Assembly (NCBI RefSeq): GCF_025753795.1 | Contig: NZ_JAOWPS010000009.1 | Span: 52,467-116,466, forward strand | Source of the DNA: Mesorhizobium sp. YC-39 | GTDB lineage: Bacteria > Pseudomonadota > Alphaproteobacteria > Rhizobiales > Rhizobiaceae | Direction of reading: 5' to 3' | Length of the DNA: 64,000 nt | Shown: positions 43,072-52,097 of the stretch, in pieces | Position numbering within the stretch: the first letter of the stretch is position 1 | Layout of the letters: each line of letters begins with the position of its first letter | Program-made: the position numbers and the translations under genes | The notes under the pieces: generated by a model | What the model saw: only the letters and a program-made list of their open reading frames with translations | Database searches by the model: none | What the model was told of the DNA's origin: nothing

Positions 43072-43320
43072 CTAGAGGCCCTCACGCAAAGCGCGGGCGG
43101 GCTTGCGCCTCCGTTCCGGAATGTCGTCGCCGTCGCCCGGGAAGGCTAGCAGGAGGTCAGCAAAGCTGGGCACCTTGGAAACCCTCTCCCATTCTTCGAA
43201 AGACACAAGCACGGCCTCCGGCTTGCCGTGGCGGGTGATCACGGAAGGCTCTCCGGCAACGGCCTGGTCGACCACCGCGGACAAGGTGGCCTTCGCGTCC
43301 TTCAACTGAATCTCTCTCAT
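43072..43320 (-). CDS. Phd/YefM-type antitoxin of the PIN toxin
   Basis: 82 aa. MREIQLKDAKATLSAVVDQA then GEPSVITRHGKPEAVLVSFE is the Phd/YefM fold, followed by an acidic-to-basic tail that binds the toxin. It precedes vapC with a 3-bp gap. A palindrome right upstream (43335-43352) is a likely operator. Confidence 0.85.
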   Translation of the reverse strand: MREIQLKDAKATLSAVVDQAVAGEPSVITRHGKPEAVLVSFEEWERVSKVPSFADLLLAFPGDGDDIPERRRKPARALREGL

Positions 43321-43334
43321 GTCGACGTCTCCTT

Positions 43335-43352
43335 ATGACTACCTATAGTCAT
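43335..43352 (-). promoter_or_regulatory. Palindromic operator candidate of the PIN toxin-antitoxin operon
   Basis: ATGACTA-CCTA-TAGTCAT, a perfect 7-bp inverted repeat 15 bp upstream of the antitoxin start. AT-rich sequence follows (TATTCTATTTTG), suited to a promoter that the antitoxin represses. Confidence 0.6.
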
Positions 43353-44043
43353 ATTCTATTTTGTTGGCAGGCGCAAGAGATAGGATCGTTATCCTATCTT
43401 CAATTTGACGTCTGGTGTGCTGCCGTGGGCGGCATCGCCGCAACCCCGGACGATGGAATTTGCCGCCGATTCTGCTCGGCGAGCTCAGTCGTACTCCAGA
43501 CGTTCCGAGAGCAGCACCACACCTCAAGGCTGCCACAATCACCACGCTGGCGGGGCACTCCTCCTTGCCGCTCCGCAATCCCGGAGGGGTTGGTCGAAAG
43601 TATCTCATCTTACGGCACTACGCTGCCACAAGGTCTCGCCCCACAGGTTGAGGATGAAGTTGTTGCGATATTTTTCAAACAACTCTCAACTTGATCGACT
43701 CGGAAATAGCGCTCGGCAGCCGTCTTGCTGGTTGGTTTATCCCTGCGCGCGAGGGCGTCGGAAACGTCTCTCGGGATCAGGTAAATTGCCCTGCCATTTG
43801 CTCGCCAATTCGATGCTTAGATGCCCTTATTTTCCGTCATTCTTGCGCTTTTGGTGAGTACCGCCTAACGAGATCGCACACCAATCGCAATCTTGCCCCT
43901 GCAATCTTCTTGGCAGCGTGTGACTCTTCAGCCTGACCGGCACGGCATGGCCACAACTGGTGCAGAAAAGTGCCTTCTCTAACATATTGAACAGCGCATT
44001 TGCTGTAGCGCTGGATTAGGCATCCGGCGCTTCGGGGTGGGCA
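43353..44043. other. Stretch without a recognised gene
   Basis: About 690 bp. Open frames of 60-150 codons exist on the plus strand but overlap in different frames and resemble nothing known. Likely decayed DNA. Confidence 0.45.
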
Positions 44044-44299
44044 TTAGTCCCTGTTCTCCCCGCTGTAGTGGACAAGCCGCGCGATTTGTTCATGCAATGA
44101 GGTGGTGCGCGGCAAGTCGGGGAATGCACCGCTTGTCGCTGTCTCGACAATCGCGCTGCGCACCGCTTCCGGGATCTCCTGCCAATGCACCAAGGTTGCG
44201 GCAGCGAGATGCTTGTGTGAGCGCGTCAGACCTTTGTTCAAGCTGAAGCAGCAGGGCGCGCGTCTCTTCGATTGCGGCCCCCGAAATCTTCTGCGTCAA
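44044..44299 (-). pseudogene. Frameshifted small conserved protein
   Basis: MTQKISGAAIEETRALLLQL EQRSDALT (from 44299) and, in another frame, HKHLAAATLVHWQEIPEAVR SAIVETATSGAFPDLPRTTS LHEQIARLVHYSG appear to be two halves of one ~85-residue helical protein broken by a shift near 44215. Family not recognised. No gene is seen from 44300 to the IS21 end. Confidence 0.35.
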
Positions 44300-44565
44300 T
44301 CAGCAAGTCGATCCTGTCGAAGATCTGCAAGCGTCCTCACTCTCCCTAAGACATACTCAGCGCATCCAACGCCGCTGGTGAGTGAGTTTGCAACAAAGAA
44401 CTTGGTCGTGTCTCGCGAAAAGGCATCGCTCGGCAAAGTGCCCTTTGATGGCGCATAATGAGTAAAACGACAAGCGTGAACCCCGGCTCCCACAACTATG
44501 CACCTTAGATGACGTTGGTAAAGCAAGATGAACTGGCCCGGTCTGCCTAAGGCGGCTCTTGATCG

Positions 44566-44571
44566 CAAAAC
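44566..44571. repeat. Target-site duplication of the IS21 element (left)
   Basis: CAAAAC, repeated exactly at 47207-47212 just outside the right end. IS21-family elements make 4-8 bp duplications, so the boundaries are well set. Confidence 0.75.
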
Positions 44572-44762
44572 TGCGGCGCGGCAATGAACGTGAGAGCGCA
44601 GCGTCAATCAGGATGAGAATGCCGGCGGGTTGGAACGCAGGGAGGGCGTAGCCCGACTGGAGTTTCAACCCGCCGGCGGCGCGTTCCTTTTCCGGGGCGT
44701 CGTCTGGTGATCACGGTCGACCGGGTATGCGGTGGTTTTTCCTGTTGGGGAGGAATCACTTT

Positions 44763-46277
44763 GTGCCCGGCCGCCACGTAACCGATCACCAATTGAGGCT
44801 TTTCATGAAGTTCCGGAAGACCAATACGACGGCCGTCGCGGCGGCGAAGGCGTCGATCAGCACGGCCACGGCCTATCGCATCGAGAAGGATTCGCGACTG
44901 CCGTCACAAAAGAAGGTTCCGCGGGAAAGGCGCCGGCCCGATCCGCTCGCGGAGATTTTCGACGCCGAGATCGTGCCGCTGCTGCGGGCGGCTCCTGGCA
45001 TCCGGCCGGTCGCCATCTTCGACGAGATGATCAGGCGACATCCCGAACTGAGCATCGGCATTCGTCGCACGATCGAGCGCCGTATTCGATCCTGGCGCGC
45101 CATCCATGGCGAGGAGCAGGAGGTCATCTTCCGGCAGGTCCACGAACCCGGACGCATGGGATTGTCGGATTTCACCGACATGGCCGCCGCCGGCGTCACG
45201 ATCGCGGGCCAGACGCTCGATCACCGGCTCTACCATTTCAGGCTCGCCTATTCGGGCTTCGAGCATGCGCATGTCGTGCTCGGCGGCGAGAGCTTTGTCG
45301 CTCTGGCGGAAGGCTTGCAGAACGCGCTGTGGTCGCTTGGCGGGGCTCCCCGCGAGCATCGCAGCGACAGCCTCTCGGCGGCATTCCGCAACCTGGACAA
45401 GGACGCCCGGGAGGACCTGACGCGCCGCTACGACGAACTGTGCGGCCACTACGGCATGACGCCTTCCCGCAACAATCGCAGCATCGCGCATGAGAACGGG
45501 TCTATCGAGGGGCCGCACGGCCATCTCAAGCGGGCGATCAATGACGCGCTGCTGATGAGAGGATCGAGCGATTTCGACGACCTGGCAGCCTACCGTCGCT
45601 TTGTCGACGAGATCGTCAGCCGCGTGAATGCTCGCAACTCCAAGCGCATCGACATCGAGCGGGCCGAACTTCAGGAACTGCCCGTCCGGCGCACTTCCGA
45701 CTACGAGGAGGTCACCGTGCGCATCACGTCATCGGGCGGGTTCACGCTGCGCAAGGTGTTCTACACCGTGCCCTCACGCCTTATCGGCCACCGCCTCAGA
45801 GTGCGGCTCTTCGATGATCGGCTGGATATCTTCATCGGCGGCACGCAGCTCATGACGCTGCCGCGCGGGCGCGCCTCTTCAACCGGCAAGCACAACCAGG
45901 TCGTCAATTATAGGCATGTCATCCATTCGCTGCGCCGCAAGCCGATGGCGCTGCTCAACCTCGTCTATCGGGACCAGCTGTTCCCGCGCGAGGCCTACCG
46001 GCGAACCTTCGACAAGCTCATGGAGCGACTGCCTGAGCGGCAGGCCTGCCGCACCATGGTCGAGCTTCTCGCCATGGCGCACGAGCGCGGCTGCGAGAGC
46101 GAACTGGCCGATCAACTGACTGCCGCGCTGCAGGCACGGCGATTGCCTGACATGGCTGCTTTGCAGGAACGGTTCGCGCCGGATCCCGCCCGACTGCCGA
46201 GGGTCGTCGTGCGCCTTGCTCCGCTCAACGACTATGAAGCCCTGCTTGGCGCCAACCTGACAGGAGATGCGGCATGA
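44763..46277 (+). CDS. istA: IS21 transposase IstA
   Basis: 504 aa from GTG 44763, chosen because GGGGAGGAATCACTTT precedes it and IstA proteins begin PGRHVTDHQ. An HTH (NTTAVAAAKASISTATAYRI) is followed by an RNase H-like DDE core: LSDFTDMAAAGVTIAG (first Asp), HRSDSLSAAF (second Asp) and RNNRSIAHENGSIEG (catalytic Glu). A C-terminal SH3-like part follows. IstA cuts and joins DNA with help from IstB. The stop overlaps istB by 4 bp (ATGA). Confidence 0.9.
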   Translation: MPGRHVTDHQLRLFMKFRKTNTTAVAAAKASISTATAYRIEKDSRLPSQKKVPRERRRPDPLAEIFDAEIVPLLRAAPGIRPVAIFDEMIRRHPELSIGIRRTIERRIRSWRAIHGEEQEVIFRQVHEPGRMGLSDFTDMAAAGVTIAGQTLDHRLYHFRLAYSGFEHAHVVLGGESFVALAEGLQNALWSLGGAPREHRSDSLSAAFRNLDKDAREDLTRRYDELCGHYGMTPSRNNRSIAHENGSIEGPHGHLKRAINDALLMRGSSDFDDLAAYRRFVDEIVSRVNARNSKRIDIERAELQELPVRRTSDYEEVTVRITSSGGFTLRKVFYTVPSRLIGHRLRVRLFDDRLDIFIGGTQLMTLPRGRASSTGKHNQVVNYRHVIHSLRRKPMALLNLVYRDQLFPREAYRRTFDKLMERLPERQACRTMVELLAMAHERGCESELADQLTAALQARRLPDMAALQERFAPDPARLPRVVVRLAPLNDYEALLGANLTGDAA

Positions 46278-47086
46278 AGACGAACCCCGCTGTCGATTCA
46301 GCCAAACTAAGCTTGCTCCTCAACGAACTACGCTTACCGGCCATCCAGGTTATGTGGCCGCAGTTTGCCGAACAGGCCGACAAGGAAGGTTGGCCGGCCG
46401 CTCGCTTTCTGGCTGCGATCACTGAACATGAACTGGCCGAGCGCGACCGGCGACGTATCGAACGCCATCTCGCCGAGGCGCGCCTCCTGCCGGGCAAGAC
46501 CCTCGAGACATTCGAGTTCGAAGCCGTTCCGATGATCTCCAAGGCCCAGGTGATGGCCATCACCGCCGGCGACACTTGGCTGGAGAAAGGCGCCAATCTG
46601 CTCCTGTTCGGCCCGCCCGGCGGCGGAAAGAGCCATCTCGCCTCGGCCATCGGACTCGCCCTTATCGAAACCGGATGGCGGGTCATGTTCACCCGCACCA
46701 CCGATCTCGTCCAGAAGCTTCAGGTCGCGCGCCGCGAACTCGGCCTCGAAGCCGCCATCAACCGGCTCGATCGCTTTCACCTGCTGATCCTCGACGACCT
46801 CGCCTATGTCACCAAGGACCAGGCCGAAACCAGCGTGCTGTTCGAACTCATCAGCGCCCGCTACGAGCGGCGTTCCATGCTGATCACCGCCAATCAGCCC
46901 TTCGGCGAATGGGGGAGGGTCTTCCCCGATCCCGCCATGACGCTCGCCGCGGTGGATCGCCTCGTCCATCATGCAACAATCTTCGAGCTGAATGTCGAGA
47001 GCTATCGGCGGCGCGAGGCCATCGAGCGAAAGCGGGGGCCAGGCAGGCCGCCGTCATATGCGACACCCGCGAACGTCGCTTCCTGA
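46274..47086 (+). CDS. istB: IS21 helper ATPase IstB
   Basis: 270 aa. An AAA+ ATPase related to DnaC: LLLFGPPGGGKSHLASAIGL (Walker A), LLILDDLAYV (Walker B), and a sensor region LITANQPFGEW. It selects the target and stimulates IstA. Coupled to istA by an ATGA overlap. Confidence 0.92.
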   Translation: MKTNPAVDSAKLSLLLNELRLPAIQVMWPQFAEQADKEGWPAARFLAAITEHELAERDRRRIERHLAEARLLPGKTLETFEFEAVPMISKAQVMAITAGDTWLEKGANLLLFGPPGGGKSHLASAIGLALIETGWRVMFTRTTDLVQKLQVARRELGLEAAINRLDRFHLLILDDLAYVTKDQAETSVLFELISARYERRSMLITANQPFGEWGRVFPDPAMTLAAVDRLVHHATIFELNVESYRRREAIERKRGPGRPPSYATPANVAS

Positions 47087-47206
47087 TTGACGCGCCGCGA
47101 CAAACCTCTTGCGCACGACAATCCATGCCGCGATTATCGCACCCGCCGCGACACCAGATTCTCATCCTGATTGTCGCGCGCTTCTCTCCCAGACTGTCGC
47201 GCCATA

Positions 47207-47212
47207 CAAAAC
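47207..47212. repeat. Target-site duplication of the IS21 element (right)
   Basis: CAAAAC identical to 44566-44571. From here to 47674 no intact gene is recognised. Confidence 0.75.
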
Positions 47213-47674
47213 TCTGGTTAGGTGGCTTCATCTACAGATCTATTCGCGTGTTCGCGCTTCGTTCGACCTTAGCGTGTCTGCGGGAACAGTTCTTGTTCCG
47301 ACCCCTTATTGCGCCTTCGAAGCGTCTGGCAACCCGGACACTCCGGATACCGATTCTGGGTCAATCTGTTTCTGAAACTTCAAAAAAGGATCATGTCGGG
47401 TGGGCTTAGTCCACAGACGACCCTGTCGGACTGAGGCGTATGACAGCAGATTCTCTCTCAGACAGCTACGGGTGATTTAATGATGATCCCGCCATTCAGG
47501 GCTCGGCGCGATGACGCCCCGTGGCGGCACGAAAGACGCTCCAACAGTTGCAGCGCGGGCGGCACGCGCGACCGGTGACGGAAACGATTTGCGGGCAGCT
47601 TGCCGATGGGTTGAGCCTGCGAAGATTTGCTTCGCCGATGATATTGTAAGAGAAAGCCACAGTATGCCGTGGGC

Positions 47675-47946
47675 TGGCCATGCGAGGCGCGTTCCGCGAC
47701 CAGTACGCGTGGGCACGTAAGGTGCAGGCGTTGCTGGGCGCGATGCCCGGTCACCTCGGCCCACGCGCTGAACAACGCGACCATGCATTACGGCCTGCAA
47801 TTCGCCGACAAGGGCCTGAAGGCGCGTCGACGACCATCATTTGCGCAACGGCCTCAACGTCCACAAGGGCAAGATCACCAACCGCGCGGTCGCCAAGGCG
47901 CTCGGGCTACGAACTGGTCGAGCCGAAAGCCGCTCTCGCCGCCTAA
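47675..47946 (+). pseudogene. Alanine dehydrogenase (ald) C-terminal fragment
   Basis: Pieces in three frames follow the order of the Ald C-terminus: YAWARKVQALLGAMPG, ALNNATMHYGLQFADKGLKA, DHHLRNGLNVHKGKITNRAV AKALG and GYELVEPKAALAA with stop. At least two frameshifts and a small gap break it, and the N-terminal three quarters are absent. An intrinsic terminator follows at 47977-48008, as expected for a gene end. Confidence 0.8.
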
Positions 47947-47976
47947 TTCCAGTTACAACCGCTTCCTCCCGTCTCG

Positions 47977-48008
47977 CCCGCCGGTTCGTTCCGACGGGTC
48001 TCTTTTTT
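47977..48008 (+). terminator. Rho-independent terminator after the ald remnant
   Basis: CCCGCCGG-TTCGTT-CCGACGGG (one G-T pair) followed by TCTCTTTTTTG. Confidence 0.75.
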
Positions 48009-48270
48009 GCCGACGCTTGGCCAGGGGCGTCCTCCCGTTTTACGTCAATGTCCCGGTGAGGCTCGTCGGTGCGAAAAGTGTCCTAACTCCGCCTTATATG
48101 GTTCGCAATTGTGAACGCTGTCCGCAAAATATTAAACATGTGAAACAAACTTAAATAAGAATGTATACTGTTTTTACGTATCTTTTATTGCCTTTGCCGC
48201 AAATTGGCATTTTATTTTATTGGCAAGATACCGCTGGACGCGCGGCTACGAGAAAGTCGCGACTGTAGTT

Positions 48271-49620
48271 ATGAAAGGAAAGCTAGTGTCTGCCGCTGTA
48301 AGCGCAGCTTATTTCCGCGACGTCGAACGCATCGGATTCGTTGGTACCGGCAGGATGGGGCGACCGATGATCGCCAAGCTCCTTGAAGCCGGCTATCCGG
48401 TGGACGTCTACGACATCGATCCCGCATCTGCGAAGGATGTGGTCGAAAAGGGAGCCCGTTGGCATGACGCACCGCGCGACGCGGCCCGCGATTGCGGCAT
48501 TGTCATCACCTGCCTGCCGCTGCCACAAGACGTCTTTGACAACATGACGGGCGAGCAAGGCGCTTTGGCCGGAATGCCCTCGGGGAGCGTCTGGATCGAT
48601 ACGTCCACCACCGACTATCACAACACGCTCGAGATCGCCCGCCGGGCCGCAGCAATTGGCGTGGATTCGCTAGAAGCGCCCGTAAGCAACCTGTCCCACA
48701 TGGGGGTCGATTTTGCTAATGTCAGCTTCTTCGTCGGCGGGCCATCCAAGGCCTATGTGCGGAGCGAAGCGGTGTTGCGAACCATGGGAGCCATCTCCTT
48801 CCATGTCGGAGACATCGGTCAAGGCCAGTCAGTCAAACTATTGACAAACCTACTTTTCTACACTGCAGCCGTAGCGAGCGGCAATGCGCTCTGCCAAAGC
48901 GTGCGCGAGGGCGTTCCAGCACAGCAGGCTTGGTGCAAGTTTATCGGTTCTGCGGCGAACTCCGTTGCAATCGAGCAGTTCGCTCCGTTTCTCCTGGATG
49001 GGAGCTACGATCGATCCTGCACGCTGGAGATCACGGTCAAGGATATGGGCTTGACCGTCCAGCTGGCCGACGAACTGCGCGTGGGACTGCCGATCGGGCG
49101 CGCGGTCGAAAACCGATATAGCGAGGCGGGACGGAAGTTCGACCGATACGATAGCCATCTGCGTGTCGTCGAGCTGGCGGAGGTGGTTTTCGGAGTTCGA
49201 CTGCAAGTGCCTGGCTATCGCGCGCCATCCAAGTATGGCGCCGACCCTGGGTATCCGCCAGACCAAGAATTCTTGGCCGATCCCCTCGGACGGATCAAAC
49301 CGAAGCGCGAGCATGTGTTTCCGCTCGAGGACGTCCCGCTTAGCGGCATCCAGATGCAGTTGCTCGAGTCTCTGTCCGGCGAACTCACCCACGTCAATCG
49401 CCTGATCCTTGACGAGGCGTTTGATCTCGGACGCGGCATGGGCCTGAAGGATGCTCTGATCCATGACGTTATCACGTGGAGCGTAGGCGCTTCCGCATGG
49501 TCGGATAGCCATGCTCAGCAATACGGCAACGAGCAGCTTGTAGATCTAGTCCATGCCATTGCGCCGCCGCTGACGACCTTGCCCCATCTCATCTGCCCTA
49601 CACGGAGGAAACTGTCATGA
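48271..49620 (+). CDS. Long beta-hydroxyacid dehydrogenase-like protein
   Basis: 449 aa from ATG 48271; GTG 48286 (after AAAGGAAAGCTA) is an equally good start. The Rossmann domain opens with IGFVGTGRMGRPMIAKLLEA (GxGxMG, NAD(P) binding). The substrate loop APVSNLSHMG replaces the usual APVSGG, and the catalytic Lys is in GQGQSVKLLTNLL. The first ~290 residues equal a 3-hydroxyisobutyrate/tartronate-semialdehyde reductase-type enzyme. A further ~150 residues (FGVRLQVPGYRAPSKYGADP ... LILDEAFDLGRGMGLKDALI) are an unusual extension, perhaps a second helical domain. It is the first gene of a three-gene coupled operon (ATGA overlap with the next). An AT-rich promoter region lies at 48110-48230. 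Reaction unknown. Confidence 0.75.
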   Translation: MKGKLVSAAVSAAYFRDVERIGFVGTGRMGRPMIAKLLEAGYPVDVYDIDPASAKDVVEKGARWHDAPRDAARDCGIVITCLPLPQDVFDNMTGEQGALAGMPSGSVWIDTSTTDYHNTLEIARRAAAIGVDSLEAPVSNLSHMGVDFANVSFFVGGPSKAYVRSEAVLRTMGAISFHVGDIGQGQSVKLLTNLLFYTAAVASGNALCQSVREGVPAQQAWCKFIGSAANSVAIEQFAPFLLDGSYDRSCTLEITVKDMGLTVQLADELRVGLPIGRAVENRYSEAGRKFDRYDSHLRVVELAEVVFGVRLQVPGYRAPSKYGADPGYPPDQEFLADPLGRIKPKREHVFPLEDVPLSGIQMQLLESLSGELTHVNRLILDEAFDLGRGMGLKDALIHDVITWSVGASAWSDSHAQQYGNEQLVDLVHAIAPPLTTLPHLICPTRRKLS

Positions 49621-50324
49621 CCACCCTCGACCAGCAGACGGCATTGGAGCAGGCCGCACGAAAGCGCATCAAGGATTCCCATGCCCTTGACGGCGACGTC
49701 GGCCGCTTGACCCACTTCTATCGCGGATGGGCCAGTTCCTACGAGTTGGATGTTGGGCACGACAAGTACTGCGGGCCGACGATCATGGCGGAACTGGCGG
49801 GCGCCGTGCAAACAGCGTATCTGGCCAATGAGCGAACTGCCATCGCAGTCCTGGACGCTGGCTGCGGAACGGGCCTCGTCGGCGTGGAACTGGAACGCCT
49901 CGGCTTCCGGTTGATCGACGGGATCGACCTCTCCCAGGAAATGGTGGAAAAGGCCCGGCAAACCCGCGTCTACCGCCATGTCCAAGGCGATGTCGACCTT
50001 AACGGGCCGCTCCCCGACCACGCCAGTGGGAGCTATGACATCACGGTCTGCTGCGGTGTCTTCACGCTCGGGCACATCCGACCGGACGCACTGCGCGAAC
50101 TCGCGCGCGTGACGCGCCCCAATGGATTCGTCATCATAAGCACCCGCAAGAGCTATGCGGAGACCACATCCTTTGAAGATCAGGTGCGGCGTCTGCAGGA
50201 TGCGGGCGTGCTTGAGACGGCACAGTGCCTAAAAGACGGAAAATATATCGCGGAGGAGGGCGCGCATTACTGGGTTTTCAAAGTGCCCGATAGGGTCTGT
50301 GCAGAAGCGGAGCAGCAGCTATGA
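49617..50324 (+). CDS. Class I SAM-dependent methyltransferase
   Basis: 235 aa. AVLDAGCGTGLVGVELERLG is motif I (SAM binding), GIDLSQEMVEKAR motif II, and YDITVCCGVFTLGHI with LRELARVTRPNGFVIISTRK motifs IV-VI. The N-terminal HFYRGWASSYELDVGHDKY is typical of METTL27/WBSCR27-like methyltransferases, whose substrates are small molecules. Its start overlaps the stop of the dehydrogenase gene and its stop overlaps the oxygenase start, both ATGA, so the three are made together. Substrate unknown; O- or N-methylation of a carboxylate or amine intermediate is a guess. Confidence 0.85.
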   Translation: MTTLDQQTALEQAARKRIKDSHALDGDVGRLTHFYRGWASSYELDVGHDKYCGPTIMAELAGAVQTAYLANERTAIAVLDAGCGTGLVGVELERLGFRLIDGIDLSQEMVEKARQTRVYRHVQGDVDLNGPLPDHASGSYDITVCCGVFTLGHIRPDALRELARVTRPNGFVIISTRKSYAETTSFEDQVRRLQDAGVLETAQCLKDGKYIAEEGAHYWVFKVPDRVCAEAEQQL

Positions 50325-51250
50325 TCACGCTACCGCAAATCTCACTAGCAAAACTGGCCGCCGATGCAACGCGACACGAAGAACGCGAGCGCCTACGTCT
50401 GGCCTGCGAGGAGTACGGGTTCTTCTACCTTGAGCACGGAATCCCGAAAGAACAGATCGCAGAAGCGATACAGGCTTCCCGGCGGTTCTTCGCGTTGCCA
50501 CAGTCGACAAAGGAGCATTTCGGTCACTCCGCCCAAGACGTGTACCCTGCTACCGCCCGTGGATACAGTCCGTTGCACGGCGAGGTGCTACATCCCGAGG
50601 CCGGCCCCGATCCGAAGGAAATGTTCGACCTCGGAATAGAGAACGAAGGCGACCGGCGTCCGTTTGCAGGTAGCACACGCCTCCCGGATGACGCGGTGGC
50701 TCCTGGTTTCGCTCGAAGCCTGCTTGCATTGCAGGCTACCGTGGTCAACGCGGTTGTGCCGAAGCTCGGAATGGCGCTGGCTGACCTGCTCGAAATGGAA
50801 GAAGGCTGGTTCCAACGCCATTTCAACCCGCCGACGGTCCTGCAGCGCGTGATCCGGTATCCATCTACTGGCGGCACGGCCGGAAAGCATACCGACAATG
50901 GGTTCTTCACGCTGCTGCTGCAGGAGGAACTCCCCACGCGCTCCTTGCAGGTGTGGCTCGGCGGGCGCTGGACACCGGCACCGAGCTTGCCCGACAGTCT
51001 CGTTGTCAATCTGGGCGACATGCTTCAGGCCTTGAGCGATGACCGATTCAAGAGCACGCCCCATCAGGTCGTGCACAACGGTCCGACTGACCGAATTTCC
51101 CTTCCCTTCTTTATCTATCCCGACATCGACGCACGCCTGACTTCGCGGCAAGGAAAGCAAACCTTCAGCGTCTCGGAAGTGATGTTACGCAACTTCGAAT
51201 CAATCTGGGAAACTGGGAATGGCGCCGGGCGGGCGCGAGAGTTGCAGTAG
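50321..51250 (+). CDS. Fe(II)/2-oxoglutarate oxygenase, isopenicillin N synthase-like
   Basis: 309 aa, normal length. The DIOX_N part (MITLPQISLAKLAADATRHE ... YGFFYLEHGIPKEQI) is followed by the jelly roll. Iron ligands are His and Asp in GKHTDNGFFTLLLQE and His in STPHQVVHNG; the 2OG-binding Arg-x-Ser is DRISLPFFIYPD. Family members hydroxylate, desaturate or cyclise small substrates. Third gene of the coupled operon, likely acting on the product of the methyltransferase or dehydrogenase. 51251-51616 downstream holds no recognised gene. Confidence 0.88.
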   Translation: MITLPQISLAKLAADATRHEERERLRLACEEYGFFYLEHGIPKEQIAEAIQASRRFFALPQSTKEHFGHSAQDVYPATARGYSPLHGEVLHPEAGPDPKEMFDLGIENEGDRRPFAGSTRLPDDAVAPGFARSLLALQATVVNAVVPKLGMALADLLEMEEGWFQRHFNPPTVLQRVIRYPSTGGTAGKHTDNGFFTLLLQEELPTRSLQVWLGGRWTPAPSLPDSLVVNLGDMLQALSDDRFKSTPHQVVHNGPTDRISLPFFIYPDIDARLTSRQGKQTFSVSEVMLRNFESIWETGNGAGRARELQ

Positions 51251-51616
51251 GTCGTTCGGGTTCTCGAGCTGAAGCAAATATGGTGACGACGCACCGCTCA
51301 GGTTCGGCAGCGGAAAACACGGGTAGCGTGCTGTGCGTAAATCCGGGCGCCATCGTCGTTGTGACTGCGGCCCTTTCGGCTGACAATCCGTCTTCTGTGG
51401 GCGTCGTCTTCTCGAACGTCAGCGCCAACCGGTCGATCTACCGCGGTCAACGCTCCGAACCGTTGGCAGTGGATCTGGCGCTTGAACTTGGCGATCCGTA
51501 TCTGCTGCCGGTCAATCAGCGCGCGTTCTTCGACGCATCCGCACGGTGACCGCGCGAGTTGGACCGATTCCAAACTTCGCGCGCCCGGCCGCCAAGGCGA
51601 CCAGCGAAAGTTGCGA
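51251..51616. other. Intergenic stretch between convergent genes
   Basis: A plus-strand frame at 51280-51549 is intact but not recognised and lacks a ribosome site. No clear terminator is seen. Confidence 0.4.
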
Positions 51617-51961
51617 TCAGTGACCAACAGTCTTGGAAAAAACGTTGATCACTACGACGCCACAAATAATCAGAATGATCCCTAATATCGCAGGCAGGTC
51701 AAGCAGCGACCTATAGACGTGAATGCTCACCATTGCGGTCAGCACCATGCCGACACCGCACCAGATCGCGTAGGTTATACCAAGGGGAATGAGCTTGAGC
51801 GCATGAGAAAGGAAGAATAGCGCGACGATGAAGCTGGTGATGGCGGCGGCAGTCGGCCCAAGCTTCGTGAATTGTTCCGTCTTCGGCAACAAGGATGAGC
51901 CAATGACTTCCGATACAATGCCCAACGCGAGGGCGCAGTAAGCAGCGACAAGAGGATTCAT
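51617..51961 (-). CDS. SMR-family transporter (EmrE/QacE-like)
   Basis: 114 aa from ATG 51961 after GGAAGGTAAGTTT; longer frames upstream are not coding. Four hydrophobic helices are visible (AAYCALALGIVSEVIGSSLL; AAAITSFIVALFFLSHALKL; ITYAIWCGVGMVLTAMVSI; AILGIILIICGVVVINVFS). The conserved membrane Glu of SMR proteins is in VSEVIGSS, and YAIWCGVG is the helix-3 signature. These proton antiporters export quaternary ammonium and other cations, and some members carry betaine or choline. It converges with the oxygenase operon and lies downstream of the ABC transporter genes, so it may export a product of either. Confidence 0.9.
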   Translation of the reverse strand: MNPLVAAYCALALGIVSEVIGSSLLPKTEQFTKLGPTAAAITSFIVALFFLSHALKLIPLGITYAIWCGVGMVLTAMVSIHVYRSLLDLPAILGIILIICGVVVINVFSKTVGH

Positions 51962-52097
51962 AAACTTACCTTCCGGAGCGGCGCCTGAAAAGCCTCTGCA
52001 GAAGGGTGCGCAGCCAAGGCGTACGGCATTTTCGCGGCAACAGTGAGGTCCATTCGGTTGACGAGCGCCATGGGAATCCCATTGTCGTGGTCCTAAC

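Larger units (their letters stand above)
44572..47206 (+). mobile_element. IS21-family insertion sequence, complete
   Basis: 2635 bp with istA and istB. The ends carry related inverted repeats at equal spacing: left GGCGCGGCA...GTCAATCAGGATGAGAAT and, on the opposite strand at the right, GGCGCGACA...GACAATCAGGATGAGAAT. It is flanked by CAAAAC on both sides. Intact genes, ends and duplication point to a recent and possibly active insertion. The flanking sequence (44300-44565 and 47213-47500) shows no recognisable interrupted gene. Confidence 0.85.

Noticed and set aside
47109..47800. Several overlapping frames after IS21
   Set aside because: No family resemblance; the only recognisable coding signal there is the ald remnant starting near 47675.
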